DNA of 64,000 bases, from contig NZ_JAOAMU010000006.1 of the NCBI RefSeq assembly GCF_025154075.1, forward strand, positions 186,001 through 250,000. Direction: 5' to 3'. Every line of letters starts with the position of its first letter. Position 1 is the first letter of the stretch. Below the pieces are notes generated by a model that had not been told where the DNA came from, made no database searches, and saw only the letters and a program-made list of their open reading frames with translations. This stretch comes from Chryseobacterium herbae. GTDB taxonomy: Bacteria > Bacteroidota > Bacteroidia > Flavobacteriales > Weeksellaceae. Below are positions 23,497-32,229 of this stretch, one piece after another. The position numbers and the translations under genes were made by a program.

Positions 23497-25947
23497 CTAA
23501 AACCCTCTTTTCCTCGCCTGTTCCACCATTCGTTTAATTCTCGCATCCAAACTTTCGCTTGAAAGCGTCTGTCTTAGGCTGTCTACTTTGATAGGAAAAC
23601 TCAATGGAGTAAAGGTATGGGAATATTTTAAAATGATTTTTGATTTTTCAATTCTTTTAAAAGCTTCTACCAGTCGTGGTTCCTGAAGCTGCATATTGAA
23701 AACTTCGGTATAGGCTTGTCTGACAAGGAAATGATTTGGGTCGTAATCTTCCAGCACTTTAAAAATAAGACCCGCAGAACTTTGTAATGATTTATTGGAG
23801 CGTTGTTTTCCGGCGTAATTTTGAATCACCATTCCTGAAATGACGGCTATATCTCGGAATTTTCTTCTTGCCATTTCTGCTGAATTGATGCTGGCAATGA
23901 CATCGTTCATGAGGTTGTCGCGGGTTAGAATTTTATCTAAATTGTCTTCATTCAGAGGAATTTCCTTGTCGCTGAAAAGTTCAAAACCATAATCATTCAT
24001 GGCCATTGAAAAAGAAATCGGGGCCAGTTTTGAAATACGGTAAGCGATGAGTGCGGCCATCACTTCATGAACCAAACGTCCTTCGAAAGGATACATGAAA
24101 AGGTGGTAACCTTCACGGTTTTTAATGAGCTCAACGAGAAATTCGTCTTCTTTAGGAATGTGGGAATTTTTTTCCTGATTGACCAGCAATGGATGTAAAA
24201 ATTTAAGTTCCTTTTCAGAAGCTTTCGGGTTTAAGGCATGAGAGAGTTTTTCTCTTAAAAAATGTCCTAAATTGGAGCTCAAAGGCAGTCTTCCGCCCAG
24301 ATAACTCGGAGCTATTGCTTTTCCTTTTGCAGCGCGGACGTAGACGGTCATATCTTTGATCATGGCGACTTCAAGCGTTCGTCCAGCCAGAATGAATTTT
24401 TCTTCTTTTTTTAATTTTGAAATAAAATATTCTTCTACCATTCCGATATAACCGCCTGAAATAAATTTCACTTTCAGCATGGCATCACTTACTATAACGC
24501 CCATATTCATACGGTGGAGCATGGCAATTTTCCGTGAGGTTACTTTATATAAACCGTCTTCCATGACTACGATCTTATGGAATTCTTCATAGCTTTTTAA
24601 CACGCTTCCACCAATTGTCAGAAAATCAAGAATACTTTTCCATTCTTCATTGGTCATTTCCTGGAAAGCAAATACTTTTTTGATTCTTTCAAAGGTTTCT
24701 TCGGGATAAAATCCGTCACCGACCGCCAAAGTCATCAGAAACTGAACCAATACATCGAAACACAACACCTGAGGTTCTCGCGGCTCGATTACTTTCTGTT
24801 TCACGGCTTCTTTTAAAGCAGCCACTTCGATCAGTTCAAGAGAATGGGTGGGAACACAGTAGATTTTAGAGGTTTCAAAAGGGGAATGGCCACTTCGCCC
24901 AGCCCGCTGCAAAAATCTGGCGACACCTTTAGCAGAACCGATTTGAATCACCATATCAACAGGTTTAAAGTCAATTCCAAGATCTAACGAAGAAGTGGAA
25001 ACGACAGCTTTCAGTTTTCCGGCACTTAAATTTTCTTCGATCCAGATCCGGAGATGAGCATCAATGGAACTGTGGTGAATGGCGATCTGGCCTGCAAAAT
25101 CAGGATAAGCATCAAGTAAAAGCTGGTACCACATTTCACTTTGACTTCGTGTATTGGTAAAAACGATCGTAGATTTTGAATCCAAAATGATGGGAACTAT
25201 TTTATCGGCTAATTTGGCTCCCAAATGTCCAGCCCACGGCAGAATGTCCAGCTCATCCGGAATAACCGGCAGGATGTCTATTTTCTTATGTTCTTTAGCT
25301 GTAATCTTTGTCCTTTTGATGTCGTAGGGAATTAAAACATCCATTGCTTCATCCAGATTTCCTATCGTAGCTGTGATTCCCCATATTTTTATTTTCGGAA
25401 CATATTTTCTTAACTGTGAAATGGCCAGTTCGACCATAACACCGCGTTTTGAACCCAAGAGTTCATGCCATTCATCAACGGCCACACATTTCATTTCCTG
25501 TAAGAATCTCGTGTGATTTTTCTGGCCTAAAAGCAGATGAAGACTTTCAGGAGTGACGACCAGAATTTCAGGCATATTCCTGATCTGCTGTTGTCTTACT
25601 TTCTGTTCCGTATCTCCATTTCTGACGCCAACGGTCCAATCCAAACCGATTTCATCCATGGCTTCCTGCATCGCTTTGGCAATATCTTTGGACAGAGAAC
25701 GCAGCGGAGTGATCCAGATCATTTTCAACCCTTTTTTATACTGTTCAGGATGATTCATAAAGTCTGAAACCAGTGCAAGGAAAACAGAAAATGTTTTCCC
25801 GAATCCGGTAGGTGCCACTACCATTCCGCTGTATCCGCTTCCGAATTTCTGCCAGGTGTCAATCTGAAATTTGAAAGGGGAAATGGCTTTATCAGCCATC
25901 CATTGCTGAATGACTTTGAATCCGTCGCTATTTTCAAATGCTTTCAA
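23497..25947 (-). CDS. Ligase-associated DNA damage response DEXH-box helicase (Lhr-type)
   Basis: An 816-residue superfamily 2 helicase of the bacterial Lhr-core type. Motif I is APTGFGKT (Lys51), motif II VDEWH, motif III GITATIG, motif VI QRAGRSGHSP. The C-terminal part carries the Lhr winged-helix and beta-barrel region. In this family the helicase works with an ATP-dependent ligase, an MBL-fold exonuclease and PdeM in DNA repair, and all four genes are present. It starts 1 base after the ligase stop, so the two are translationally coupled. Confidence 0.95.
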   Translation of the reverse strand: MKAFENSDGFKVIQQWMADKAISPFKFQIDTWQKFGSGYSGMVVAPTGFGKTFSVFLALVSDFMNHPEQYKKGLKMIWITPLRSLSKDIAKAMQEAMDEIGLDWTVGVRNGDTEQKVRQQQIRNMPEILVVTPESLHLLLGQKNHTRFLQEMKCVAVDEWHELLGSKRGVMVELAISQLRKYVPKIKIWGITATIGNLDEAMDVLIPYDIKRTKITAKEHKKIDILPVIPDELDILPWAGHLGAKLADKIVPIILDSKSTIVFTNTRSQSEMWYQLLLDAYPDFAGQIAIHHSSIDAHLRIWIEENLSAGKLKAVVSTSSLDLGIDFKPVDMVIQIGSAKGVARFLQRAGRSGHSPFETSKIYCVPTHSLELIEVAALKEAVKQKVIEPREPQVLCFDVLVQFLMTLAVGDGFYPEETFERIKKVFAFQEMTNEEWKSILDFLTIGGSVLKSYEEFHKIVVMEDGLYKVTSRKIAMLHRMNMGVIVSDAMLKVKFISGGYIGMVEEYFISKLKKEEKFILAGRTLEVAMIKDMTVYVRAAKGKAIAPSYLGGRLPLSSNLGHFLREKLSHALNPKASEKELKFLHPLLVNQEKNSHIPKEDEFLVELIKNREGYHLFMYPFEGRLVHEVMAALIAYRISKLAPISFSMAMNDYGFELFSDKEIPLNEDNLDKILTRDNLMNDVIASINSAEMARRKFRDIAVISGMVIQNYAGKQRSNKSLQSSAGLIFKVLEDYDPNHFLVRQAYTEVFNMQLQEPRLVEAFKRIEKSKIILKYSHTFTPLSFPIKVDSLRQTLSSESLDARIKRMVEQARKRGF

Positions 25948-25948
25948 A

Positions 25949-27529
25949 TTATTGGATCAGTTTTTTTATTTCTTCAAGTTCGTCTATTTCTTCTACGGTT
26001 TTGTCTTTCCGCCATCTTACAATCCTTGGGAATCTCAGGGCCACACCACTTTTATGCCTGCTGCTGAATCCGATACCTTCAAAAGCAATTTCAAAGACCA
26101 GTTCAGCTTTCACCGTGCGCACCGGACCGAATTTTTCAATGGCATTTTTATTAACAAACCGGCTCACCTCCATGATTTCTTTATCCGTCAGTCCCGAATA
26201 GGCCTTTGCAATCGTCACCAGTGTATCACCATTTTTTACGGCGAATGTGTAATCTGTGTAGTAGGCACTTCGTCGGCCGCTTCCTTTCTGGGCATAGATC
26301 AGGACTGCATCAATGGTTAGCGGACTTACTTTCCACTTCCACCAGTCGCCTTTTTTTCTTCCGGAATGGTAGGGGGAGTTTCTCTGTTTCAGCATAAGAC
26401 CTTCACTGTTGATATCTCTGGATCCTTCCCGTATTGCATTCAGGTCTTCCCATTTTTCAAACTCAATGACTTCAGAAAGTTTAATATTTTGAGGAGTTTC
26501 ATTCAGCAGTAATTCTTCCAGCATGGCGCGTCTGACGGCGATGGATTTTTCGCGGAGATCGGTTCCTTCCAGCTCCAGAAGATCATAAACAAAGACTTCA
26601 ATCGGAATATCCGCGAGCATTTTTTTAGTTAAAGTTTTCCTGTTTAATCTTTTCTGTAATTCATTAAAATTTAAAACATTAGAATCCTTTACCGCAAGTA
26701 TCTCTCCATCTAAAACAAAGTTCCCTTTCATTGCCAGTACGGCATCCCTGATTTCCGGAAACTGATCGGTGACCAACTCTTCACCTCTCGACCAGATAAA
26801 GACTTCATCATTCCTTTTGATGATCTGCCCTCGGATTCCGTCCCACTTATATTCAATCTGCCAGCCTTCAGGATTTCCGAGTTCTTCCAGTTCTTTTTCA
26901 AGCGGATAAGCCAGGCAGAAGGGATAGGGTTTTGAATTATCCGGATTGATATTCTCAGCCGAAATCAGTTCATGATATGAAACTTCCCCGGGAAGCCATT
27001 TTCCCATCAGACTATGCATCAAAGTACTGGATTCCTGAGATGAAAATTTAGTAAGTGCATTGATCAGCGTTTTATCCGAAACCCCGATTCTGAAACTTCC
27101 GCCCAATAATTTATTAAAGATGAGACGTTCTGTGTAATCCAGTCCGTTCCACGATTGCAATACAAAAGCTTTTTTTTCTGTTTCTGATTTGTCTTTTAAA
27201 CTGACAATATCCAACATCCATTGCGAAAGAGTACGCTCAATTTTTTCCGAAGGCGGAGGAAGAATCAGGGAAATGGTTTCGCCCAGATCTCCCACCGAAG
27301 AATAGCTTTCCTGAAATAACCAAAACGGTAGTTTTGTAATCTCCAGGGCCCATTCTTTCATATAATTGGTGTTGACATTTCTTTTAGGTCTTTTACCTGT
27401 AAACAGTGCAATAAACCACACTTTATCCTCATCAGGAGCACGTTCCAGATAATCGATGATGGCATCTATTTTAGCATTGGTCTTATTGGTCGTTTCCAAA
27501 GCATTAATCAGATCTGCAAAATGTTTCAT
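25949..27529 (-). CDS. ATP-dependent DNA ligase (ligase-associated repair operon)
   Basis: A 526-residue ligase. The N-terminal helical DNA-binding domain (about 1-200) is followed by the nucleotidyltransferase core with adenylated Lys228 in EYKWDGIRGQ, then FVLDGEIL (motif III), SEGLMLKQR (motif IV) and WWKWKVSPL (motif V), and an OB fold ending with FARKHKSGVALRFPRIVRWR-like residues. This is the LigB/LigC-like enzyme found with the Lhr-type helicase; it seals nicks during repair and adds to the replicative NAD-dependent ligase. Its start overlaps the exonuclease stop by 4 bases. Confidence 0.95.
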   Translation of the reverse strand: MKHFADLINALETTNKTNAKIDAIIDYLERAPDEDKVWFIALFTGKRPKRNVNTNYMKEWALEITKLPFWLFQESYSSVGDLGETISLILPPPSEKIERTLSQWMLDIVSLKDKSETEKKAFVLQSWNGLDYTERLIFNKLLGGSFRIGVSDKTLINALTKFSSQESSTLMHSLMGKWLPGEVSYHELISAENINPDNSKPYPFCLAYPLEKELEELGNPEGWQIEYKWDGIRGQIIKRNDEVFIWSRGEELVTDQFPEIRDAVLAMKGNFVLDGEILAVKDSNVLNFNELQKRLNRKTLTKKMLADIPIEVFVYDLLELEGTDLREKSIAVRRAMLEELLLNETPQNIKLSEVIEFEKWEDLNAIREGSRDINSEGLMLKQRNSPYHSGRKKGDWWKWKVSPLTIDAVLIYAQKGSGRRSAYYTDYTFAVKNGDTLVTIAKAYSGLTDKEIMEVSRFVNKNAIEKFGPVRTVKAELVFEIAFEGIGFSSRHKSGVALRFPRIVRWRKDKTVEEIDELEEIKKLIQ

Positions 27530-28590
27530 GGCTCAGGATTTTCAGTGATTTCTTTTTCAGATTCTTCTTCGTCTTCACCAAACAGGGTTTCTACAACGTC
27601 TGCTTTAATACCGATTTCATTTAAATATTTTGAGAAAATTTCGGTCTGTCCGTGGGTGACATGTACAATTTCGGCTTCTGTAGCTTTTACGGCTTGCAGA
27701 AGTCCTTTCCAGTCGGCGTGATCACTCATGGCAAATCCGGCATCCGCGCTGCGCCATCTTCTGGCTCCGCGTACCTGCATCCATCCTGAACAGATCGCGG
27801 TTGCGGCATCCGGTATTTTTTTAATGATACTGCTATCAAGCAGAGCAGGAGGAACAATGACGATTTCGTGCTGTACTTCTTTTGGATTCTCCTTAAAATC
27901 AGCGATTTTGTAATCCGGAAGAGTAATGCCCACGGATTCAAAGGCTTCATTCAACCTTCCAATGGAATTATGAACATAGATTTTCCCGAAACCTTCCACA
28001 GCTTTCATAATTCGCTGAGCCTTTCCCAACGAATACCCTATAAATACTGAAGTTTTTGAGTTTTCCTGATTTTTAAGTACCCAGGATTGAAGTTTTTTAT
28101 TGAGATCGGGAACTTCCAGCCAGTTGTAAATGGGTAATCCGAAAGTACTTTCCGTCACAAATTCATTACATTTTACCAGCTCAAATGGAGTACTCAGTCC
28201 ATCTTCCTGCACCTTATAATCTCCCGAAATAACGGTAATATATCCTTTGTATTCTAATCTGATCTGAGCTGATCCGATGATATGTCCGGCAGGATGCAGC
28301 GAAACTTTCACTCCGTTCAAAATAACCGTTTCACCATATTCAACACTCTGACATTCAATATCTATCCCAATCCTTTGATACAGAATCGGCTTTGTATAAT
28401 GGTGACAAAGGTATTTTTTCATTCCCCATCGGGCGTGATCGGCATGTCCGTGTGTGATGACTGCGAGATCAACGGGCCTCCAGGGATCGATATAGAATTT
28501 CCCCTGCGGACAATAAATGCCTTTTTTTGTGAATGTGATTAATTTCAATGGTGTGATTGGTTTGTATTTAATCTTCAAAAACCTAACCAA
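27526..28590 (-). CDS. Ligase-associated DNA damage response exonuclease (MBL/beta-CASP fold)
   Basis: About 339-354 residues. The metallo-beta-lactamase motif THGHADHARWG and later IISGDYK-like, SDHADWKG and VHVTHGQTE blocks are those of SNM1/Artemis-type nucleases (beta-CASP). It is the first gene of the repair operon. The frame opens with TTG (28590); a second TTG at 28545 begins KLITFTKKGIYCPQGKFYID, which is where most relatives start, so the true start may be there. The C-terminal tail is acidic. Confidence 0.93.
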   Translation of the reverse strand: MVRFLKIKYKPITPLKLITFTKKGIYCPQGKFYIDPWRPVDLAVITHGHADHARWGMKKYLCHHYTKPILYQRIGIDIECQSVEYGETVILNGVKVSLHPAGHIIGSAQIRLEYKGYITVISGDYKVQEDGLSTPFELVKCNEFVTESTFGLPIYNWLEVPDLNKKLQSWVLKNQENSKTSVFIGYSLGKAQRIMKAVEGFGKIYVHNSIGRLNEAFESVGITLPDYKIADFKENPKEVQHEIVIVPPALLDSSIIKKIPDAATAICSGWMQVRGARRWRSADAGFAMSDHADWKGLLQAVKATEAEIVHVTHGQTEIFSKYLNEIGIKADVVETLFGEDEEESEKEITENPEP

Positions 28591-28663
28591 TCCTTGTTTT
28601 TCTTTAAAATTTGTAGACTGCTTTTAAATTAAATCTCGACAATCAATTTTATTTTGTATTTTT

Positions 28664-28685
28664 ATCTACCTACTAATAGATAGAT
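28664..28685 (+). promoter_or_regulatory. Palindromic operator before TetR gene
   Basis: ATCTACCTA and TAGATAGAT form a 9-bp inverted repeat with one mismatch and a 4-base centre, ending 2 bases before the start codon. Position and size suit autorepression by the TetR protein. Confidence 0.6.
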
Positions 28686-28687
28686 TT

Positions 28688-29239
28688 ATGAATACGAAAG
28701 ATAAAATTATTGAAATCGGAAATAAATTTCTAATTGAAAAGGGGTATAATGCCTTTAGTTATGCTGATATTTCGAAAAGTATCGACATAAAAACATCATC
28801 TATACATTATCACTTTCCATCTAAAGTTGATCTTTGTCTGGCCATTATCGAAGTACATCAACAGCGTATCTTTAATCTGAAACATGCCCAAAATGGACTT
28901 TCAGCAACGGAAAAATTGCAAGGTCTTTTTAATTACTATCTATCACTTATTGATAAACAGCAGATCTGTCTGACCGGAACTTTAGCCTCTGATTATAATT
29001 CATTGGATGAAAAGATAACCGAAAAGCTAAAGGATTTTAATGAAATCATTCTGTCTCATACCACAGCAATCTTAGAATCCGGTATTGATAAAAAAGAATT
29101 CCATATGATTAAGAATTGTCAGTTAAAGGCAATGGAAATTTTATCTCTGTTAGTTGGGTTGGCACAAATAGGAAGGTTGTATACCAAAAATGAAATTCAG
29201 CTTTTAATGGATGAAATTATTAACAATCTAAAACTTTAA
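28688..29239 (+). CDS. TetR/AcrR family transcriptional regulator
   Basis: 183 residues. DNA-binding domain at 5-50 (IIEIGNKFLIEKGYNAFSYADISKSIDIKTSSIHYHFPSKVDL), followed by a helical sensor domain similar to TetR proteins of the YxaF type (LAIIEVHQQRIF, QICLTGTLASDYNSLDEKI). A palindrome just before its start suggests autoregulation. A DUF4442 gene follows after 2 bases, so the two are an operon. Confidence 0.9.
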   Translation: MNTKDKIIEIGNKFLIEKGYNAFSYADISKSIDIKTSSIHYHFPSKVDLCLAIIEVHQQRIFNLKHAQNGLSATEKLQGLFNYYLSLIDKQQICLTGTLASDYNSLDEKITEKLKDFNEIILSHTTAILESGIDKKEFHMIKNCQLKAMEILSLLVGLAQIGRLYTKNEIQLLMDEIINNLKL

Positions 29240-29241
29240 CA

Positions 29242-29775
29242 ATGACTTTTTACCAAAATGTAAGCAAATACGGAGCAAAAATTATTGGACTGCCAAAACT
29301 ATTCAAATGGGCATTCAACTTATCTCCTATGTACCGCAGAAGTACTGCCCGGATAGAATTTGTATCTAAAGATTTGTCCCAGATTTGCATTAAGCTCCCT
29401 ATCAGTTATAGAAACAAAAATTATATGGGAAGTATTTTTGGTGGCAGTATGTTTTCTTCAGTCGATCCAATACCTATGGTTCAGCTGATCTATCTTACGG
29501 ATCACAAATATGTTATTTGGGATAAATCTGCAGAAATCTATTTTAAACGTCCTGCTCATATTGATCTCCATGCTGAATTCATTTATACAAAAGAAGAACT
29601 CAATGAAATAGAGGAGCGGATAAAAACGGAAAAGGAAATTGTCATTGTTAAAACAACACAGCTTACAGATAAAAATAAGGAAACCCTTTATTGTGAAATA
29701 AAGAAGACCATTTACATTGCTGATAAAAACTTTTATAAACAAAAAAGGGAATTAAAAAAAAGCACATCTGAATGA
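29242..29775 (+). CDS. DUF4442 family protein (hot-dog fold, thioesterase-like)
   Basis: 177 residues. The blocks LSPMYRRSTARIEFVSKDLSQICIKLPISYRNKNYMGSIFGGSMFSSVDPI and KSAEIYFKRPA fit DUF4442, a hot-dog fold related to acyl-CoA thioesterases. No catalytic residue can be assigned with certainty. It is coupled to a TetR regulator, so it may act in a fatty-acid or membrane-stress response; that is inference. Confidence 0.82.
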   Translation: MTFYQNVSKYGAKIIGLPKLFKWAFNLSPMYRRSTARIEFVSKDLSQICIKLPISYRNKNYMGSIFGGSMFSSVDPIPMVQLIYLTDHKYVIWDKSAEIYFKRPAHIDLHAEFIYTKEELNEIEERIKTEKEIVIVKTTQLTDKNKETLYCEIKKTIYIADKNFYKQKRELKKSTSE

Positions 29776-29896
29776 CAGAACATTTTCATATCAATAAATA
29801 ATTTTCCTCTTATCATCATGGGTTGCTCCATGATCATCTCTTCATATTCACCAAAGTTTGTTTTCCATACAGAAATAGGTGTGAACCAATTTTATA

Positions 29897-29965
29897 TTGA
29901 ACTTTCCACCAATAAAACTTTGAACCATCCACCAATAATCTTCCTTTCAAAATCCTTGAAATTTG
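29897..29965 (+). promoter_or_regulatory. Direct-repeat AraC-type site and promoter of the SDR operon
   Basis: Two direct repeats of the pattern TTGAACnnTCCACCAATAA lie at 29897-29915 and 29920-29938 (period 23 bases, about two helical turns). The second ends where a -33 element would be, 19 bases before GAAATTTG (29958-29965), a near -7 box. AraC proteins bind direct repeats in this position, and the third gene of the operon encodes one. Confidence 0.65.
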
Positions 29966-29990
29966 TATCTGTAACAATAAGAAATACAAA

Positions 29991-30782
29991 ATGAGCAAAA
30001 CTATTTTAATTACAGGTGCAGCAAGCGGTTTCGGGAAGATAGCCGCATTTGATCTGGCTAAAAAAGGACACAAAGTAATCGCTACGGCACAGGTTTATCC
30101 ACAGGTAAGTGATTTAATCCGTGAGGCGGGCGAATTGGGAATTGAACTGATAGCTGATAAACTGGACGTAACCAATTCCAGAGATATCGCTTATATCCAT
30201 CAAAAGTATGATATTGATATTTTAATCAGTAATGCCGGTATTATGGAAGGTGGTCCTATTGCAGAACAGCCATTGGAATTTATCCGTTCCATGTTTGATG
30301 TGAATGTTTTCGGTGCATTGGAACTTACGCAGGGTTTCGTTAAGAAATTTATTGAGCAGAAGAAGCCGGGTAAAATTGTATTCACGACTTCTATGGGAGG
30401 TTTATGGACGGTTCCTTATGTTGCGGCTTACTGCGCTTCGAAACACGCTATGGAATCTATTGCAGAAGGTTTAAAAACTGAACTGGCTCCATTCAATATC
30501 AAGATCGCAACCTGCAATCCAGGCGTTTTCGGAACAGGATTCAATGACAGAGGAGTAGATTCTATCTTCCGATGGTATGATCCTAAAGTGAATTTCACAC
30601 CGGAATCTTCTTTTGATGGCGTTGCTGAATCTCTGGCGCATCAGCTGGATCCTCAGTCTATGGCCGATGTGATTGTGAATGTAGCACTGGATGAAAATTC
30701 CAATTTCAGAAACGTACATCCTAAAGAAACGGAAGATTTTGTAAAACAGCTTCAGGCGGATGCATGGACGGCAAAAAGTTAA
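29991..30782 (+). CDS. Short-chain dehydrogenase/reductase (classical SDR)
   Basis: 263 residues. Rossmann motif TGAASGFG near the N-terminus, SNAGIMEGG, the Ser of TTSMGG and the YCASKH active-site pair (Tyr-x-x-x-Lys) are all present, so it should be active with NAD(P)H. It lies 3 bases before a GlcG/HbpS-like gene and 2 genes before an AraC regulator; the three probably form one operon controlled from the direct repeats upstream. The substrate is unknown. Confidence 0.92.
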   Translation: MSKTILITGAASGFGKIAAFDLAKKGHKVIATAQVYPQVSDLIREAGELGIELIADKLDVTNSRDIAYIHQKYDIDILISNAGIMEGGPIAEQPLEFIRSMFDVNVFGALELTQGFVKKFIEQKKPGKIVFTTSMGGLWTVPYVAAYCASKHAMESIAEGLKTELAPFNIKIATCNPGVFGTGFNDRGVDSIFRWYDPKVNFTPESSFDGVAESLAHQLDPQSMADVIVNVALDENSNFRNVHPKETEDFVKQLQADAWTAKS

Positions 30783-30785
30783 ATC

Positions 30786-31187
30786 ATGAACATTACTTAT
30801 AAACAGGCTGAAAAAGCACTACATGCAGCCATAGAAAAAGCTGGATCCATCAATATTCCAGTAAGTATTGTGGTGGTAGATAATGGCGGACATTTGATGA
30901 CATTAGCAAGACTGGACAGCGTTTACGGGGTCATAGATTTTGCCCTTAAAAAAGCGAAAACCGCAGTGATGTTCGGGGTTAACAGCGATGTCATGGGAAC
31001 AATCATTGCCGGAGCAGATATGCACGGATATGGTATGCTGAATTCCAATGGCGGACTTTTAACGATTGCCGGTGGAGTAGTGATCAAAGATGCTGAGGGG
31101 AAAATCATCGGAGCCATAGGATCTTCCGGGGGAACTCCTGAGCAGGACAAAGAGATTGCAGAGGCCGGTGCTTCTGTTGTGGGTTAA
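30786..31187 (+). CDS. GlcG/HbpS family protein
   Basis: 133 residues covering one GlcG/HbpS domain: VSIVVVDNGGHLMTLARLDS, then the glycine-rich SNGGLLTIAGGVVIKDAEGKIIGAIGSSGG and the usual ending PEQDKEIAEAG. Members bind haem or corrin-like ligands or serve as accessory proteins of oxidoreductase operons; no signal peptide is seen here. It lies between SDR and AraC genes with gaps of 3 and 18 bases. Confidence 0.9.
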   Translation: MNITYKQAEKALHAAIEKAGSINIPVSIVVVDNGGHLMTLARLDSVYGVIDFALKKAKTAVMFGVNSDVMGTIIAGADMHGYGMLNSNGGLLTIAGGVVIKDAEGKIIGAIGSSGGTPEQDKEIAEAGASVVG

Positions 31188-31205
31188 ATTTCAGATATTT
31201 GTATT

Positions 31206-32009
31206 ATGGAGAGAACTTCTGAGATCATATTCGACAAACTGGTGTATTCATGTGCTTTTGAAACGTACAGGGGACATGAGGAATTTATTCCGGATCATTT
31301 TCTAGGTTTTCAGCTGTCCGGGGAAACGCATGCTTTTCATGACAAAGGAAAGACGATCATAAAAGAGAATACAGTAGTTCTGGTGCGGAAAAATCAATTG
31401 ATCCGTACGGTAAAACAGCCTTCAAAAAATGAAAAATACCAGTTTCTTTCTATAACGCTTGATCAGGAAACGCTTCGGCAATATGCTGCGGAAAATAAAA
31501 TGACGGCTGCGGAAAGATTTCCCAATACTGAAAAGTTGTTTTTTGAACCGGATGAGTTCTTCAGAGGATATTTTGTTTCGCTGCTGCCGTATGTTGATAA
31601 GACAAAAACAGCAACTTCGAGATTAGTTATTTTAAAGATCAAAGAAGCGATAGAACTCATTCTTCAGAGTAATCCTGATTTTAAAAACCTTCTTTTTGAC
31701 TTTTCGGAACCACATAAGATTGATCTGAAAGAATACATGAATAAGAACTTCATGTTTAATGTATCGGTGGAAACTTTCGCCAGGCTCACAGGCCGCAGTT
31801 TGTCGGGGTTTAAGCGTGATTTTAACAAAGCATTCAATACAACACCCAAACAGTGGCTTAAAGAAAAAAGACTGGAAGAAGCGTATTATCTGATCCGGCA
31901 CAGGGATAAAAAACCGTCAGATATTTATCTTGAGCTGGGATTTGAAAATCTTTCCCATTTCTACTATTCGTTCAAACAGAAGTTCGGAATGACAACCAGC
32001 GAGATTTAA
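31206..32009 (+). CDS. AraC family transcriptional regulator
   Basis: 267 residues. N-terminal AraC_N-like sensor (about 15-130, FIPDHFLGFQLSGETHAFHDKGKTIIKENTVVLVRKNQLIR) and C-terminal HTH (about 175-265, VSVETFARLTGRSLSGFKRDFNKAFNTTPKQWLKEKRLEEAYYLI). It closes the SDR/GlcG operon before a strong terminator and probably activates the operon through direct repeats at 29897-29938. Confidence 0.9.
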   Translation: MERTSEIIFDKLVYSCAFETYRGHEEFIPDHFLGFQLSGETHAFHDKGKTIIKENTVVLVRKNQLIRTVKQPSKNEKYQFLSITLDQETLRQYAAENKMTAAERFPNTEKLFFEPDEFFRGYFVSLLPYVDKTKTATSRLVILKIKEAIELILQSNPDFKNLLFDFSEPHKIDLKEYMNKNFMFNVSVETFARLTGRSLSGFKRDFNKAFNTTPKQWLKEKRLEEAYYLIRHRDKKPSDIYLELGFENLSHFYYSFKQKFGMTTSEI

Positions 32010-32030
32010 CTAAAAAACACATCAATAATA

Positions 32031-32063
32031 AAAAAGGAGCAGCGATAAACTGCTCCTTTTTTA
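32031..32063 (+). terminator. Terminator of the SDR/GlcG/AraC operon
   Basis: A perfect 12-bp stem AAAAAGGAGCAG / CTGCTCCTTTTT with a 7-base loop and a T-rich end. Confidence 0.93.
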
Positions 32064-32075
32064 TTTTGAGGTCGG

Positions 32076-32226
32076 GAAGTTTGAAGCTGGAAGAGGGAAG
32101 ATATTCGTATCCCAAAGAACAGCTAAATCGCAGTTTTATTAATTTTTCAGGACTATTCGAATTTGATGAGAACAGTTAAATATGAATGTCTAATAGTAAC
32201 TTCCAGCCTCCCCAGCTTCCAAACTC
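32076..32226. repeat. Pair of inverted GGAAGCTGGAAG motifs flanking 97 bases
   Basis: GAAGTTTGAAGCTGGAAG (32076-32093) and AACTTCCAGCCTCCCCAGC (32198-32216, continuing CTTCCAAACTC) are imperfect inverted copies of one dispersed motif. The unit sits between two convergent transcription units. Confidence 0.6.
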
Positions 32227-32229
32227 AGA

